From assembly GCA_964036045.1 (NCBI GenBank), contig OZ038385.1, positions 39,556,680 through 39,620,679 on the forward strand: DNA of 64,000 bases. The letters run 5' to 3'. Positions 1-13,000 of this stretch are shown here, piece after piece (the first letter of the stretch is position 1; each line of letters begins with the position of its first letter). The notes beneath the pieces were generated by a model, which was given only the letters and a program-made list of their open reading frames with translations, was not told the DNA's origin and made no database searches. A program made the translations under genes and the position numbers. This stretch comes from Eutreptiella sp. 'Long Island Sound 2002' (taxonomy: Eukaryota; Euglenozoa; Euglenophyceae; Eutreptiales; Eutreptiaceae).

Positions 1-923
1 ATGCGTTGCTGCGCTGCGCCATGAGCGTATTGATGGGGGCCATGGGTGTTGGCGAGGTGTTCTCGATGGCTGGGGATAATCAGGACGCTGCAGTCGCTGC
101 AGAACGGGTTATCGCCTTCCTTGACCGCACCCCTCCCATTGACAGCGAGGGTGATGCCGGCTTTACCTTCGACGAGATTGCTGGCAGTGGGGCCTTCAAA
201 GAGGTGGCATTCAACTACCCGTCACGCCCCGACGTGCGGATCCTGAAGGGCCTCAACGTGGACTTCGCCGGTGGACAGCGGGTGGCTTTGCTAGGGTCCA
301 CTGGCTGCGGTAAGAGCACCATCATTTCTTTGTTGATGCGGTTCTACGACCCCATCAGTGGCGAGGTATGTCCCGAGGGCAAGTCGCTCCAACAGCTGAA
401 TCTGAAGAAGTGGCGCGAGCACTGCGGGTTTGTGCAACAGGAGCCCATTCTCTTTGACGACACAGTGCGCGAGAACATTAAGTACGGCAAGCCGGACGCC
501 ACTGACGAGGAAATGTATCAAGCGGCCCGCCGTGCCAATATCCATGAGACCATCATGGGTTTGCCGAATGGGTACGACACCAATGTAGGGGCCAAGGGCT
601 CACAACTCAGTGGTGGGCAGAAGCAGCGGATGGCCATCGCGCGTTGCATTATCCGCAAGCCTTCCGTGCTTCTGCTGGACGAGGCCACGAGTGCACTGGA
701 CAACGTCAGCGAGAAGGAGGTGCAGGAGGCATTGGACGATATTATCATGAAGGACAAGATGACTGTTTTGACGGTTGCGCACCGGCTGTCGACTATCCGC
801 AACTGTGACCTGATTATTGTTATGGACCAAGGGCAAGTGCTAGAGTCTGGTACCCACGACCAGCTCTATGCTCTTAACGGGGATTACCGCCGTCGCTATG
901 ACCAGTACTATGGAAATAAATAG
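1..923 (+). CDS. ABC transporter B-family (MDR/TAP-like), C-terminal ATPase domain, 5' partial
   Basis: This is the end of a membrane ABC exporter. The frame is open to the window edge, so the N-terminal part and most of the membrane domain lie outside. About 45 residues from the end of the last membrane segment come first, then a full nucleotide-binding domain. It shows Walker A (GSTGCGKST, nt 294-320), Q-loop (VQQEP), signature LSGGQKQR (from nt 606), Walker B VLLLDEATSAL (Asp codon 678-680) and the H-loop (AHRLST, His codon 780-782). The domain ends with the usual short tail and a TAG at 921-923. All catalytic residues are present, so the protein should hydrolyse ATP to drive export. The substrate cannot be read from the sequence. 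No intron falls in the 900 bases visible. The ORF track's first start is a TTG and is not the true start. Confidence 0.95.
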   Translation, partial: ALLRCAMSVLMGAMGVGEVFSMAGDNQDAAVAAERVIAFLDRTPPIDSEGDAGFTFDEIAGSGAFKEVAFNYPSRPDVRILKGLNVDFAGGQRVALLGSTGCGKSTIISLLMRFYDPISGEVCPEGKSLQQLNLKKWREHCGFVQQEPILFDDTVRENIKYGKPDATDEEMYQAARRANIHETIMGLPNGYDTNVGAKGSQLSGGQKQRMAIARCIIRKPSVLLLDEATSALDNVSEKEVQEALDDIIMKDKMTVLTVAHRLSTIRNCDLIIVMDQGQVLESGTHDQLYALNGDYRRRYDQYYGNK

Positions 924-925
924 TC

Positions 926-2400
926 TCGATGTCGAAGCGGATTCGCTTTCCGGTCTTTCGGGGTGAAGGGTCTTGCTACATATGATGTTTCGCTGGACAC
1001 TTCGCACTCGACATGCGATTGTTGCATCGTCCTTCAACTCCCGACTGCGAGGGAATGCCAGTGCGCCGGGCGCGCGCCGGTCATCCGTTTAGGCCATAAT
1101 GCTCCCGAGCCCCCCTTTTTTGGCACACAACTTTTTCTGGACCTACTGCTGTTGCTATGCATTCCTCCCGAACACGCGGGCCCCGAGAAGGCAGGGGTGA
1201 TGTAGCCGCCCACCCACTTCCACTTTTGCCAAATGCGTTGCCCGTGGCACTTGTGGGGACAAACCTTTTCATTTGAAACAATGAAAATATAAAGTGATAG
1301 ATAGGCTTTAGACTTCTTACTTAAGTTAAAAGACGAACTCTCATGCAATATTGAAGAGAAATTCTCAAAGGATTTGAACCCAAGTGTGAAATGAAGCAGT
1401 CGAATTTCACAACCAATCATAAATGTTACTCATAAAAAACATATTAAAATTACAGCCTCGTCATAAATTAAGGTAAACAATAAAAACCACAAAATTAATC
1501 TTGAAAAAATGATTATTACCAGCGTAGTATGGCACAAAAAAAAAGAAGAGGAGAATTCGCAAAAAAGAACTTGTTTGTGTTGAGTAGAAGGCACAGATTT
1601 CGTCTTATGTTGTGTGCTGTCCAAGGAAAGGTGTGGGGTTGATTCTGGTCTGCTTGCAGGGCTTCTGTAGGGGAGGTCAAAGCTGGGGCTAAAAGTCTTG
1701 GGAAATGCGTCGTGCGCAAGTCGCGCGCCGGGCAAACGCACCCTCTGCCGTCCGTGTTTTCGTATCCGCGGATTCGGTATCGGTCTTCCGAGTTGAAGGG
1801 TCTCGCTGTGTAGATATATTTCTTGGTGTTTCTCTGGAAATTTTGCACTCGATTGTTTCATCCGCCCCACCTCCGGTCAGTGTGTTCGTGTCCACGGGTG
1901 GGATGACCGGTCTTTCGTGCTGCAGGATAATGCTGTGTGTTGGTAATTCGCTGGACATTTCACGACCGATATAGATCGATATAGGATTGTTTCATCGTCT
2001 TTTGACCCTCCCGAATGCAGTCAGTGTGTTCGTGTCCACGTTCGGTGACCGGCCTCTCGGGTTGAATGGTCATGTCGTGTATTGGCGTTTCGCTGGACAC
2101 TTCGCACTCGACGTGCGATTGTTTCATCCTCCCCACCTGCGGTCAGTGTCTTCGTTTCCACGGGTGGGATGACCGCTTTTTCGGGTTGCAGGGGAATGCT
2201 GTGTGTTGGTGGTTGTTGTTTTTTTTTGGACACTTCACGCTCGACATAAGATTGTTTCACCGTCTTTTGACCCTCCCGAATGCAGTCGGTGTGTTCGTGT
2301 CCACGGATTCGGTGGCCGGTCTCTCGGGTTGAATGGTCTTGTCGTGTATTGGTGTTTCGCTGGACACTGCACGCTCGAGTTGTAGACCGTGGTTTCCCTG
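926..2400. repeat. Degenerate tandem repeats downstream of the ABC gene
   Basis: A unit of roughly 110-200 bases recurs with heavy divergence. Each copy has a version of 'cggtctttcgggttgaa', then 'cgctggacacttcgcactcg', then 'gattgtttcatc'. Copies are visible near 940-1030, 1760-1860, 1900-2000, 2030-2125 and 2240-2380. Short ORFs through it are by-products of the repeat. The stretch 1210-1700 is AT-rich and holds nothing I recognise. Confidence 0.7.
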
Positions 2401-5400
2401 CTAACCGCCGTCGTGTGGCCCCAAACCAGCGCACCGGTGGTTCACAGCCCATGGTTTGTTTGGTGAATCACCGCCCATCAGTCGTAGCTGCTGCTGGCCG
2501 ATCCCCAGTCTAGTAGCCCTTGTGGGCCCTGGCAGAATGCTGCGTTCACACCTTCAAACAGCAAGGCCGCAGCACTGCCCTGAATTGGTGGTACAAGTCG
2601 CCGGCAAAGTGCAGTTGTGCATAAAGTTCAGTGGCGTACCTCCAAGCTTTTATGCTGTATCGTTTGGTTGTTGCCAAGCTTTGCCAAGCCTATCCGAAAT
2701 CGGTGGATCACTTGCAGATTGGCTAACACGCATGTTTGTGGTATCAATGTGATACAGTGGGTGTGCCAAACAAACAAACGCTCCCTCTTTCTGGGTGTGT
2801 GCGCCTGTGTCTGTCTGGGTGGTGCAGTCGGATGGTTGATGACATTCCTAATTTTTTGCCTGTTTTTGTGTTCGTGTCAACAACATCATTGAGTGAAAGT
2901 ATTATTTTTTGCAAGCAAGAGGGAGTGCCTCTTTTGGTTTCCACTGAAAGCATTTTGGAGGTGACCAAGAAAGTATCAGGGATATTGGGAAGGACACAGG
3001 TGTTGCAGTATCGTGTGTGTGTTTGGCATTGCTCTGTGGTGTATCTCGACCTGGTTGCATGGGCACCGGTGCCAGGGAATTTCTGCCTGTGTGTCATTAA
3101 TCTGTTTCATGTTTTTGGACCCTTCCTACCTCAATCCTAACCAGTTTTTCACAACAGTGCTTTTAGTTGCTTTGCATGCCTTGCATTGCCTCTATGATTT
3201 TCATGGTGATGATCAATGACAAATACAAGGCCTCGTATGCACCATAAACGCCCCTGTGGTATTGAGGGTGCTGCCTGTAGGCGGTGTGACGTCAGCCTGG
3301 TGTGCACACAAAATATGGTAACAATGAACGTTGCTCAAAAGTGCTCAAAAGTGGGCAGTGGGCACTGAATGCAACGGTAGAATGGTGCTACATGTGCGTA
3401 CGGCTCAGAAACTATTTAGCTGCATTTTGGGGGGGGGGGGGGGGCTGATAGATAGAGGAAAGGTCCGAAACAGCAGTAAAATGAGTACAGTGTCGGCTGC
3501 TCACAGAATTAGGGGGAGAATGCGGTCAATGGTGTGTTGGCAGGGAAACATGTCACACATGATGCAGCAACAGACAGCGACAAAGTAATTGCAAAAAAAC
3601 CGCCCACGTAAGTTATATGCAACATTCACAAATCAAGGTCTGCATAACGCCATTGGGGCGACCTGGTGTCTGGACATAAAGTGGCGCATGTGGAGGCAGG
3701 AGGCAGGAGGCAGGAGAACAAAAAAACACAAGTGTTTGCTGGCAATATTTGACAGAGATCAATGGCATCAAAAAATGTCAGTGACACATAAATATTTGGA
3801 AAAAGTGCACCCTCCACCCAGAACCAGAATCTATATGCGCATACAGGCGTGGGTACGTGTGTGTTGTCACCCGCGAAAATTTTTTTATGGGTTTTCATGA
3901 ATTTGGAAGTGAAATAGGGGTTTTTGATGGTGCTGAACACAATGCCGACATTTTTTCCTCTTCGTTTTGCCATTTTGCAAGGTTTCTAGACTATGGGTTT
4001 GTGCCGTTTTACCCACAAATGTACCTGCGCGGGTACGTTTGCGGGTAAGTGGATAAATTGTGTAACCTATGTGGGTAAATCTCCTGGGTTGGCAATCCAT
4101 GTACTGTTTGTAGCCAAAGGAATAAAGGAACACTGCAGTGGTAGGAAGTACATCTGCATTGCGGATGATGCTTCGCACTTGGATGCCTCCCCATTTTGTT
4201 CGTCATTGGAGGTATCACGGTTGAAACCATCCCCCGCATTCATTGGCATCCTTGGGATCCACGGGAATTCCATATTCTGTTCGAAATTCATGGTTGGCGC
4301 GAATAAGTGTAGCCATCCAAATAGATAAGGGAGGCATTTTACCTTCGAATGGGAGTTCAGAATGTCAAATTTAAGGGAAAAAGTACTGGGAAAACATGTC
4401 CTAATCTGTTGAGGTACTCTGAGAATCTTGTCTTTTTGCCCGTTCAAGTAATTTGTGAGCTTGTTAGCTAAATTTAAGGGGAGAGGGGTGTAGTAATGTA
4501 TATGTTTAGCAAACAAGGCGGCAAGGAGGCCAAAATTAAGCAAAAACAATTCCTACCGGTGCTCGGGCTACAGGGGAGTGCAAAACTCCAAATGAAGCTA
4601 AAAATAGAAACATGCGGTCTGAAACCACTTTTCAGTGCCAAAATTGGAAAAACCCATGTGGTTTTCGCGTCTAAATTCAGAAAAGCACCTAACATTCACC
4701 AACATCCCCTTTGCTTTAGCACTTTCAGTAAAAAAATTGTTTACCAACTACTAATGCTAAACCACTAAACCATTATGGTTGGTAATTGGTAATTGGTAAT
4801 TGGTGGTCTAATGCACTAATGCATTGTGTGTCATGCACGCTGTTCTTACTTTGTTCCCTGCAGAAAGAGGAGAGAGAATGGCGCACTGCTGAAGCACAGC
4901 GCAAAACAAGCCTAAGGGTTTTAAGCAACCCTATTTTAGCGCTACGGCAACACGAACACGAGCAAGCACTTTCTTTTCTTACCTGTGAAGACAGGACAAG
5001 GGTGGATTGGGGCACAGGGAAAGCGGCACAGGGTGTGAATGCCTGAATTAGGCACATGCATCGCGAGCACAGTGCATACTGTAACCCTACGTGCGCGCTG
5101 CGTGCTCCATTCGCTTCCCATACCTTTCATTTCTGTTTTGACCTGTGCAGAGCAAAGGAGGTGAGCACCCGAACCCCCAAAGAACACAGCGGTGACCACC
5201 CTAACGTTTTAACGAAACAACCAACACGAACGGCATGCACGCTTGTGAAATGACACTGACATGGTGGGTTGTCCACCTGCTCTGTGGTGTGCGTTCATTT
5301 TCAATACTTTTTCCTAAAGTTTATAAAAATTTTGATGCAACTGTGCAAAAATTTCTTTTAGAACTTTGAAAACTACGGCTCATACCTTCTTTTTCTAGAG

Positions 5401-5670
5401 CCATTTACGCTTGCGCAACCCTTTTTCTGTAGTCCGCTTCTGTTGCGCTTGTCTGCGACTTTACGTTTTAGTCTAAAAATGACGATTTCTCACGTCGTGT
5501 CGTCAATTTTTAGCGATTTCACTTCTTAAATCGCTACACCTTTCGCTAAACCACAGGGTTCACTCCCTGTTGGTTTCATTTTCTATTTTTTTCAGATCCT
5601 GGAGATTTGTGTCCTCCATTGGGAGTATTGCTCCGCCCTGGCCCTTGGTCAGGACGTTTACTAAAACGCT
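2401..5670. other. Intergenic stretch without a supported gene
   Basis: I see only short overlapping ORFs, a G-run near 3430-3445 and a small 'ggtaatt' tandem near 4780-4800. Nothing looks like an exon, RNA gene or mobile-element domain. Confidence 0.5.
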
Positions 5671-5678
5671 GTTTATGC

Positions 5679-5776
5679 AGCGATAGCCGTCCGCATTAGA
5701 GCGTTCGACTGTACCCTAGTGGGCAAGCATGTGTGCTCTAGGGAGGGAGTCCTAGGTTCAAACCCCACTACCCCCA
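5679..5776 (+). repeat. tRNA-like element (SINE or tRNA pseudogene)
   Basis: An A-box-like stretch (tagccgtccgcattagagcg, 5684-5703) is followed about 50 bases later by a B box (ggttcaaaccc, 5755-5765). The spacing fits a class II tRNA. The acceptor arms do not pair well, so a tRNA-derived short interspersed element is more likely than a working tRNA gene. Confidence 0.45.
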
Positions 5777-5779
5777 AAT

Positions 5780-7990
5780 TTTTACCAAAAGTGTTCGTCG
5801 CACGCTGGCGACTTTTGAGGAATGCCCCATCGAAGGGACATCATTCATGGTACATTACACTGTTTTTCAAGGGTACCTACAGTGTGATAGGCTTCTATGA
5901 ACTGATGGGAATGTTTTTGGTAGGTTTAATGCATTTTCTGAGGTAATTTTGGGAATATTTGAGCCTTTTTCCTTGGTCCTACTAGCTTGATCAACTAGTA
6001 CTCCAGGAGGGAGTAAGAAAAAGTCACTGCCATGTCTTTCTTGGAGGGCTTGATCCAGGCCAAGCCCCCCTTAAAACCCTTTTGTTGATGCCAAGACTTA
6101 CTTAAGTAGTTTTATCTCTCTTTTGAAGCTTAAGGTACACTTTCTCAAAGTAACTAGGGTTATAACCCTAGCCCCCCATGAAGTTCACCCCTACCACTCA
6201 ACTGAGCAGAGGTATCTTCCTTCATGGAGGTTATACCGTAATAAAATAGGCATTTCATGCCTAAGGCCTTGGAGGTTAAGCCTAGTGGTCCCCCACCCCA
6301 AGACCCCTATACTCAATTGTTTCTACCACTTATTGTGGTTCTACTTTTTAACTGTTTCTGAATTCAGTTGCTTGGCCAAGTCATATTCTGTGTCTGGCCT
6401 AACTCCTTTGCCCCATATTCCTAACCAGCACCATTTCGTCCAAAAGAGTGCACATGAAGTGCTTGATGCTAACTTAGAGGCTAGTAAAAGTAAGGCCAGT
6501 TTTCACTTTAAATCATTTGTTTTATCCATTTGTGATTGAATCTGCGTATTTAAGCCTGCTTTGTCTATCTGCAGCCCTTCTGTGTTACACTAGATTTCAA
6601 AACTATTCATTGATTCAATCCATATCCTGTTCTTGCCCTACTTGTTGCTTTGGTTTGGGTTTTGAACATCAAAACCTGCAGGAATTCATCAAAATCATTA
6701 GGGCACTAATCAAGGACTTCTTTCTGCGCGCACAAGTATGTCTTGTGTTAGTTGGCGTGCATCGCTCTATTATGTGTATATATGATATATATGCGTAATA
6801 TGGCTCCTAGGTGGTGGGTTAGTGGTGAGGTCAGGTTATTATTATATGGTTAAGAGGTTTGTCTATTCAAGTGTGTCTACTCACACCCTCATCCCATCTC
6901 CGTACCTCCTCCTTTTCCCTCTACGTGGTGCATCACGTGTGACACACATGCTAATATTGAACATCCACAGGGACACAGCCCTTGGCTGAGCCGTGCCCGT
7001 AGGCAGCATGATCGAGCCACAACCGTGGCTGCTGTCCGACATTCCAAAAGGCACACCGGCCTTGGTTTCGTTTTTCCTGTGTGTCGGGTCAGTTTGACAA
7101 GTGGGCCTTTGGCTAGGCCTTGTCTGGACAGTTTCAAGCAAGTTGGCAAGCAAGCTTAGATCTTACAAGCAAGAGCTCACTCAATACTACAAGCGTTACA
7201 TAAGCACATCAAGCACATCAAGCACATACAAGCCCTCATTAATGGTCTGAGGCATGAAGGTGGAAGGTGTGGGCATCGTACCCGTGTTTTCATTTGTGCC
7301 TAGTGTTTGCGGTGATTTACCCTGAGGACATTTTGGCCTCTTTCCTATATTTAGTGGGCTAACGCGCGCACGGTGTGGCCATCGCGGCCGTGTTTGTTAG
7401 TGGCCTAAGCATGCACAAGACAGAGGCGGGCACAAGACAGTAATGCATTGCACGGCAACATCAAGGCATAAGTTGGCAATCACAGTGTTCATGGTTTGAG
7501 TTTGTGTAAAAAAGAACCGTCGTGGCTGTAAGGACTGTTACCACGGTTGCCCCGCGTTGCATTGCAGGACAGGACCGTTAGCCCCCCGTGGTAACAGTCC
7601 CCTGGCCGAAGGCCATCAAGTTTGTGTTGTCCCTCATATTTGCTTCCCTCACCTCTATCTTTGCTTCCCCACGTGCTCCCTGTAACAGGCACAGTCCTAA
7701 GCTACTGTCAGACTCTCCTGTCACTGTTGCTGGCCGCTTTTTTCCCAAAAGTAAAATTTTGGCACCGTTTCGCAGGTACCATTACCTTCAAATTTGTTTA
7801 AAAGTGTGATTTCACTTTGCCTTTAGTTTTAATTCTGAAGAAAAATACTCATTTTACCTGCTGGACCCCACAATGCCTTATGCGACACACGGGGACCAGA
7901 CTTTGCGCGCAACAGCTCGCGATTTCGCCTACTACTTATTGCGGGATATGCGGGATCCCGTTAACGGATTCCGGATTTTGGCGGTGGTTC
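5780..7990. other. Intergenic, AT-richer, no supported gene
   Basis: Only short ORFs without recognisable domains. The one clear structure is the hairpin annotated at 7532-7600. Confidence 0.45.
7532..7600. repeat. 15-bp perfect inverted repeat (possible hairpin)
   Basis: ggactgttaccacgg at 7532-7546 is matched by its exact reverse complement at 7586-7600, leaving a 39-base loop. The function is unknown; it could be the end-pair of a tiny MITE-like element. Confidence 0.6.
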
Positions 7991-7999
7991 AATTTTCAC

Positions 8000-8072
8000 C
8001 GATCGGAGCTACTTCAGCGGCCGTGCGGCCGGCTCCGAGATTGCCTGCGTAGGTTCGATTCCCTATGGGAGG
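8000..8072 (+). repeat. tRNA-like element
   Basis: A perfect B box (ggttcgattcc, 8052-8062) follows a weak A-box-like stretch (agctacttcagcgg). No convincing cloverleaf forms, so this is probably SINE-derived. Confidence 0.35.
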
Positions 8073-8074
8073 GA

Positions 8075-9386
8075 TTCGGTGATGACCCAATATTTACTGC
8101 TGTTTGTGACTGCTACGTTCCTCTTGGGCATGTACTTCCTGCCCGTGGCAGCCGTTTTAAGTGGGGGGGTGAAGCAGGTCACAACCCTACCCTAGCATAT
8201 TACCCTTAAGGGATCATTATATGGCCCTATATATGGGATATATATGGGATAGTGTATAGTATATTCCATTTCCTTGTTAGGAACATAGGATGTGGGATAG
8301 ATAAGGCAATCTTGGATGTTTGGTAGTTATATCAATTAGTGGATGATAGGGTGGATTTCTCATATGTGCATATCAGGTATTTCATTGGCTATGTGTATCA
8401 TATCTGTTTGCAGGATACTATTCAGTCAACACAATCGTTATGTCTTCTGTGCCAAGCAATGATGCTGCCCATGCCACTGTGACCTCTGCTCCTGACCACC
8501 CGGTCTGGCTTCACCGGATTGCTTGGTCCATCACTGGGCATTGGCACATGACAGATAGATGCTCAAAAAACTGTAAAACAAACCGAATGCAAAAAGTGGT
8601 CCTGCTTGTGCAGCATTACTGGCCCTTAACAACCATTTCCCAATCACACCTCGGATTCAAATTAGTTAGCTCTTGGGCTGTTTGGAGAGCACGCCAACAT
8701 CCGGCCAGATTGATGTCCCATGTGTGGTCAAATAATTAAGTTGGCATTACGATTTCTTTAGATTTCACACATGCGGCTCATAGATTGCTACACTTCCGTA
8801 CCCTTGAATCTAGCTAACAAGCAAGCGCATCTCAACGCTTCGCATCTTTTGCTAATTTGGCCATCCTAGAGCCTAGGTGGTGGCCTTGCCAAATCCAAAT
8901 TTTGAGCCAAAAACTCACCGGTGGTGCCCCGGGGCGGTGGGGCCAACTTGAGAGGTTCCCAACCAAAACTGCGCATTTTGTGAACCAAAGCAGCCTTTTT
9001 TGGCCTAAAATGGCCCCAGAACCCATTTGAACCGGACCAACGAAGAGAAATGGTTACTACATTTCATGTGTGCCTCGGCCTCTCTGTAACAAAGAGTCTT
9101 TTGTTGCCATCTAACTCCACGATATGTCCGAGAAATGGCCCCAAAATGTCCAAACATGGCCCAAGATGTGCCGAGATCCTGTCAAATAGCTCCAAAACCA
9201 ATTCAAACCCAAAATCTAAAAGCTCCACAACGCAACTCCCCACTTTTGGTGGTTTCCAACCGTCAAAATTGCCCAACCATATCACTTGGTCAATTGGTGG
9301 AGCTAGAGGGCATCCCGGGCCACACACCATAGAAATTAGCCTATGTTAGCCTAGCAAACGTAAAATACAAAGAGGCTGAGATAGCG
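8075..9386. other. Intergenic, possible 5' exon near 8440
   Basis: An ATG at 8440 opens a 99-residue frame beginning MSSVPSNDAAHATVTSAPDH, which has protein-like composition at first. It could be an early exon of the gene at 9387, but no splice link can be shown. The rest is low-information sequence. Confidence 0.25.
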
Positions 9387-10019
9387 ATGACATTAAGTTG
9401 TTTTGAAAATCTTCATCTGGTACGTTCAGGTACATTGCATGGTATGTGGATATGGCGTGTGCATTTAGCCCACATATCCAAAATTGGAGGGGTAGCTACT
9501 CTCAACGGTATGCTACGCCCTGATCTTGATTTCCCATGGCAGCTTCCTATGCTTGGAAAATTCAAGTGTGCTAGTGCATTTGAGACGATTGCATGCCGGT
9601 GAGTATTTTTTCTAAAGTGCACGGATTGTATTAAAATATCTTTAAGAACACTGCACGGTGGTGACGACATTAGAAATGGCATCATTGCCCATGCACTTAT
9701 GGAAGGAGAAGGACGCAACCTTGTGATTAACCAACCGGACCAACAAGCAACAACTATAAAGAAGTTGTTCAGGGACTTGCTATGCTGTTTAGGGTTGCCG
9801 GGTGGGGCGCCATGGCATCAGATGCAGCAGATGATGATAACAGTGCAAATGGGAAACACAAACCCAAAGCACACATGGGTTGGTCACGAAACTGTTTTCA
9901 ATGTTCAACCCAGGATTCATAACACAGCTGCGCAATGCAAAGCAATGTTAGCGCAACTATTAATGCCTCTAGGAAAGGCCAATGCGTCGGGTGACATTCA
10001 CGGCCTCTTTTTTTTGTAA
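9387..10019 (+). CDS. Hypothetical two-exon gene
   Basis: Not recognised. The first exon is open from 9387 and ends at a consensus donor (GCATGCCG|GTGAGT, near 9600). The second starts after a plausible acceptor (TCTTTAAG near 9648) and reads to a TAA at 10017-10019. The second exon encodes about 120 residues with a Gln/Met-rich middle (HQMQQMMITVQMG) and ends GKANASGDIHGLFFL. No domain, signal peptide or membrane segment is visible. The start is uncertain and an upstream exon is possible. Support rests only on the donor, the open frames and the composition. Confidence 0.35.
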
Positions 10020-13000
10020 TGTATGTCCATCATCTAACACCACATTGTGGCAAAGTGGGTTAGCCTAGCCCATCATACAAAGAGCACTCACATCCTATTT
10101 GCGGCAAGCTGTAGTATGGGCAGTTGCAGGGCTGGAAGCAAAAGACGGTCACAAAGGTTTAATGATGTAAGCGGAATCGCCCCCTGTCAAAGCCTCCTTC
10201 ACAGCGGGTTGCAGGCGCATTTCTGAATCCATGTAGGAGGGAGTTTCAGCTAAACAAGAGCCAACAAAACATGCAAAAGGGTAGGCAGCAGGGTCTGTTT
10301 GTTGCAGCACTGTTGGTAGCCTCCCCTTGCATGGCATGGTGAAAAAAGAGAAACAAGAAACTATGGAGAGCCAATCTGCCATTGGTTGGTCAAAAAGTAG
10401 AAAATGTTGTGCTGAAAAACACACGTCCCTGATGAAAAGAAAAGAGCAAAGAGTAACCACAGGACTCACCGTCTCATTGATGCAATACCTTTAGCCTCCA
10501 GGTTAGGAATGCTCTTCGCTCGTTGCTCATCATTGGACAGGATGTCAGCACTTCGGGGGCTGATTGGCTAATATGGATTGTCGTCACCATTTGCGCAACC
10601 AATGCACTGGTGTTGCGAAGTGCAGATGGCTTATGAATCAGGGGCTGGCACAGGGGTGCGACAACAAACTTGGACTCAAACAAGTGCACAAGGCAGCACA
10701 AAAGCTGTGTGGCCCGGTGATCGGTATGCAGAGGGCTGATGCCAAATCGAAGCTTAGTCTCAGGTGGAAAGCATGGTTGCAGTGTTCGCGGGCGGCTAGT
10801 GACCACAAATTGCGCGATTCCAAAGTTGTGTCATCCCGCAAATGGTCATGGTTCAATGGTGGAACATGTGCTTGACACTCATAGCCTCGGCACTTGGCGC
10901 CTATCTCTTGGCAGCTTTCTTGGGCTTCCCATCGTTGACGTAGCGGCCACCCCTTGGTTTGAGCTCCTTAGTTGGAGCTTTTTGTCTTGTCTGCAGCAGC
11001 CAAAACCGATCCTCTATTGTGTTAAAGAACCGCTGGATGTTTTGCCTTTGATGTTCTTTACTATTGTGCCTTGGTTTTCAGGGTTTGCCCAGAAACGTGG
11101 ATGATTCATCTTGTGGGGTGCCACCTGCCTCCCCTAGGAGCTGCATTTCTGCCCCCCCGGAGCAAAATCTTATTTCTTAGATGGCCATCTAAAAAATAAG
11201 ATTGTGATTCTTTGACATTTTTGGACATGCAAATGACTTTTTCTTTTGATTTTTTTTGCTGTTGGAATCTTGGTTTTTTGGCAAGGAATCTTTTTTTCAG
11301 AAAAGAAATCTTCCTTTTTCGATGTTTTTGCTCATCTTTAAGATGCTTTTGCCTATTTTTTTTTTTTACGGTTTGACTTAAATTTTACTACTTTTGTTAA
11401 ATTTTAGTGCGACTCGCATCTATTCGCATCTAAAACAAACATTAGACCATTGCGGACTGTTGCTGGCAACACGGGAAGTAATCACACAAAACTGCACTTC
11501 TCAAACAGTGGTCACCCAAGCCCCACACTTTGACGCAGCAGCAGAATGTGCGTTGCAGACCATCGCATCTTCAAAGTGCACCGAGGACCGACAAAGCTGC
11601 ACCCTACACCTTGTAGCCTGGACCATGTGCAGTGACCCTACTCCCTGCAGCTCCCTGGACCCCTGCACCAAAAAACAAGAACACTCCTGTACGCTGACAT
11701 GCAATGCGCCCTTGCATCAAGGCACTTGAATGGTGCACTTGGGAGTCTGAGGACTCGCTCGCAATGTGATATGCAAGCTGTGACAGCGGTTCAGCATGTT
11801 ACATCACATATCAAAGGGAAACATGCCATGTGTGTGGGCCCCACAAGGGATCAGTCGCAATAGTTCCGAAAAAGATTTGCGATAAGGTCGCCTCGAGAAC
11901 ACTGCGTTTCAACGTGCTATAGTGCTGCGGACGCAAGGACAGACGTAGGAGCTTCAAATCAGATTTTGCAAGGGACACATTTGGCACAGGCGAAGGCGAG
12001 CCCAATTGATGCGAAATGAGCGAAGGCACACGGCATTGAAAACGCATTTTGCATGAGGGACCGTAATGCTGAAAGCACGTGAAAGAAGCGTGGACCAGTG
12101 TGTGCCCGACTGAGGGCGCAACACTGTCGCCGCAGCTGCAGCGGCGCGAGTCACTCCATGGCGCCCCAGAAGTGGGCTGTACAGGGGCACACAATGCGCA
12201 CCCCGATGGCCATTTCATTGGTAGCACTGCCAGTGGCCCAGCAATCCCCGATTGATCATGGGGCTGGGGTACAGTGCGGCGGGGAGGGTTGGAAGCCCGG
12301 GGGTCCATGCGGGGAGCCACAGGCGGCGACGGCGGCGGGCGGCGATGGACGGGGAACGGCGGCGATGCACGCATTGCAGTGCGTTGCACTCGGCTTCGGA
12401 ATGGTGGACGGACATGGTTGATGGGCAGGGGGTGAGGGTGCGTCGCACCGGAAAGCTCACCTGTGGGCCAAGGTACATATGTTGCGTTTCAGACAGGAAC
12501 AGCGACGTGCCGGGGGGTTAGGGCTGTGGCAGCGACCAAACGCGTGGTGAGTGGTGCCTGCGCGGGGTAGAAGGACGAGTGCCATGTGCCATAAGAAAGA
12601 GCACAGGGGACGGGGACGGGGATGCGCTTGAGGGGGAGGGGGGGGGGGGGGGGGCTGCCAAAAGGGGATGTCAAGAGTGGTTGTGACAGCGGTTACCAGC
12701 GGTTTGAAAAGCGGTTGGGAGGCAACTTCCGGCGGTTGCAGGGCTGGCCGTCACCCCAGAGGATTCCGATAGAGTGCGCCTGTTTGAATTTTGTGGAGAG
12801 GACCGCGCCCACTGCGCAGGGCTGACGCAGAGGAACACCGCATCTGGACTGCTCGCCGTGCACCGGGCCTGTTCTGTGGTGGCGCTCTGCTCTGTGGCTC
12901 TTGGGCTGACGACGACGTGTGGGCAGAGCGTCGCGCGTCTCTGGCGGGGGCTGGGGTTGGCCTGCAATCATATCCAATGGATCCGCATCCACATGTGCGG

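Noticed and set aside
921-1205. TAG reassigned to an amino acid, since the ABC frame and others stay open after TAG
   Set aside because: The ABC protein ends normally at its TAG, gene C and the second oxygenase also end in TAG, and the sequence after the ABC stop is tandem repeat. TAA and TGA also end genes here, so the standard code is simpler.
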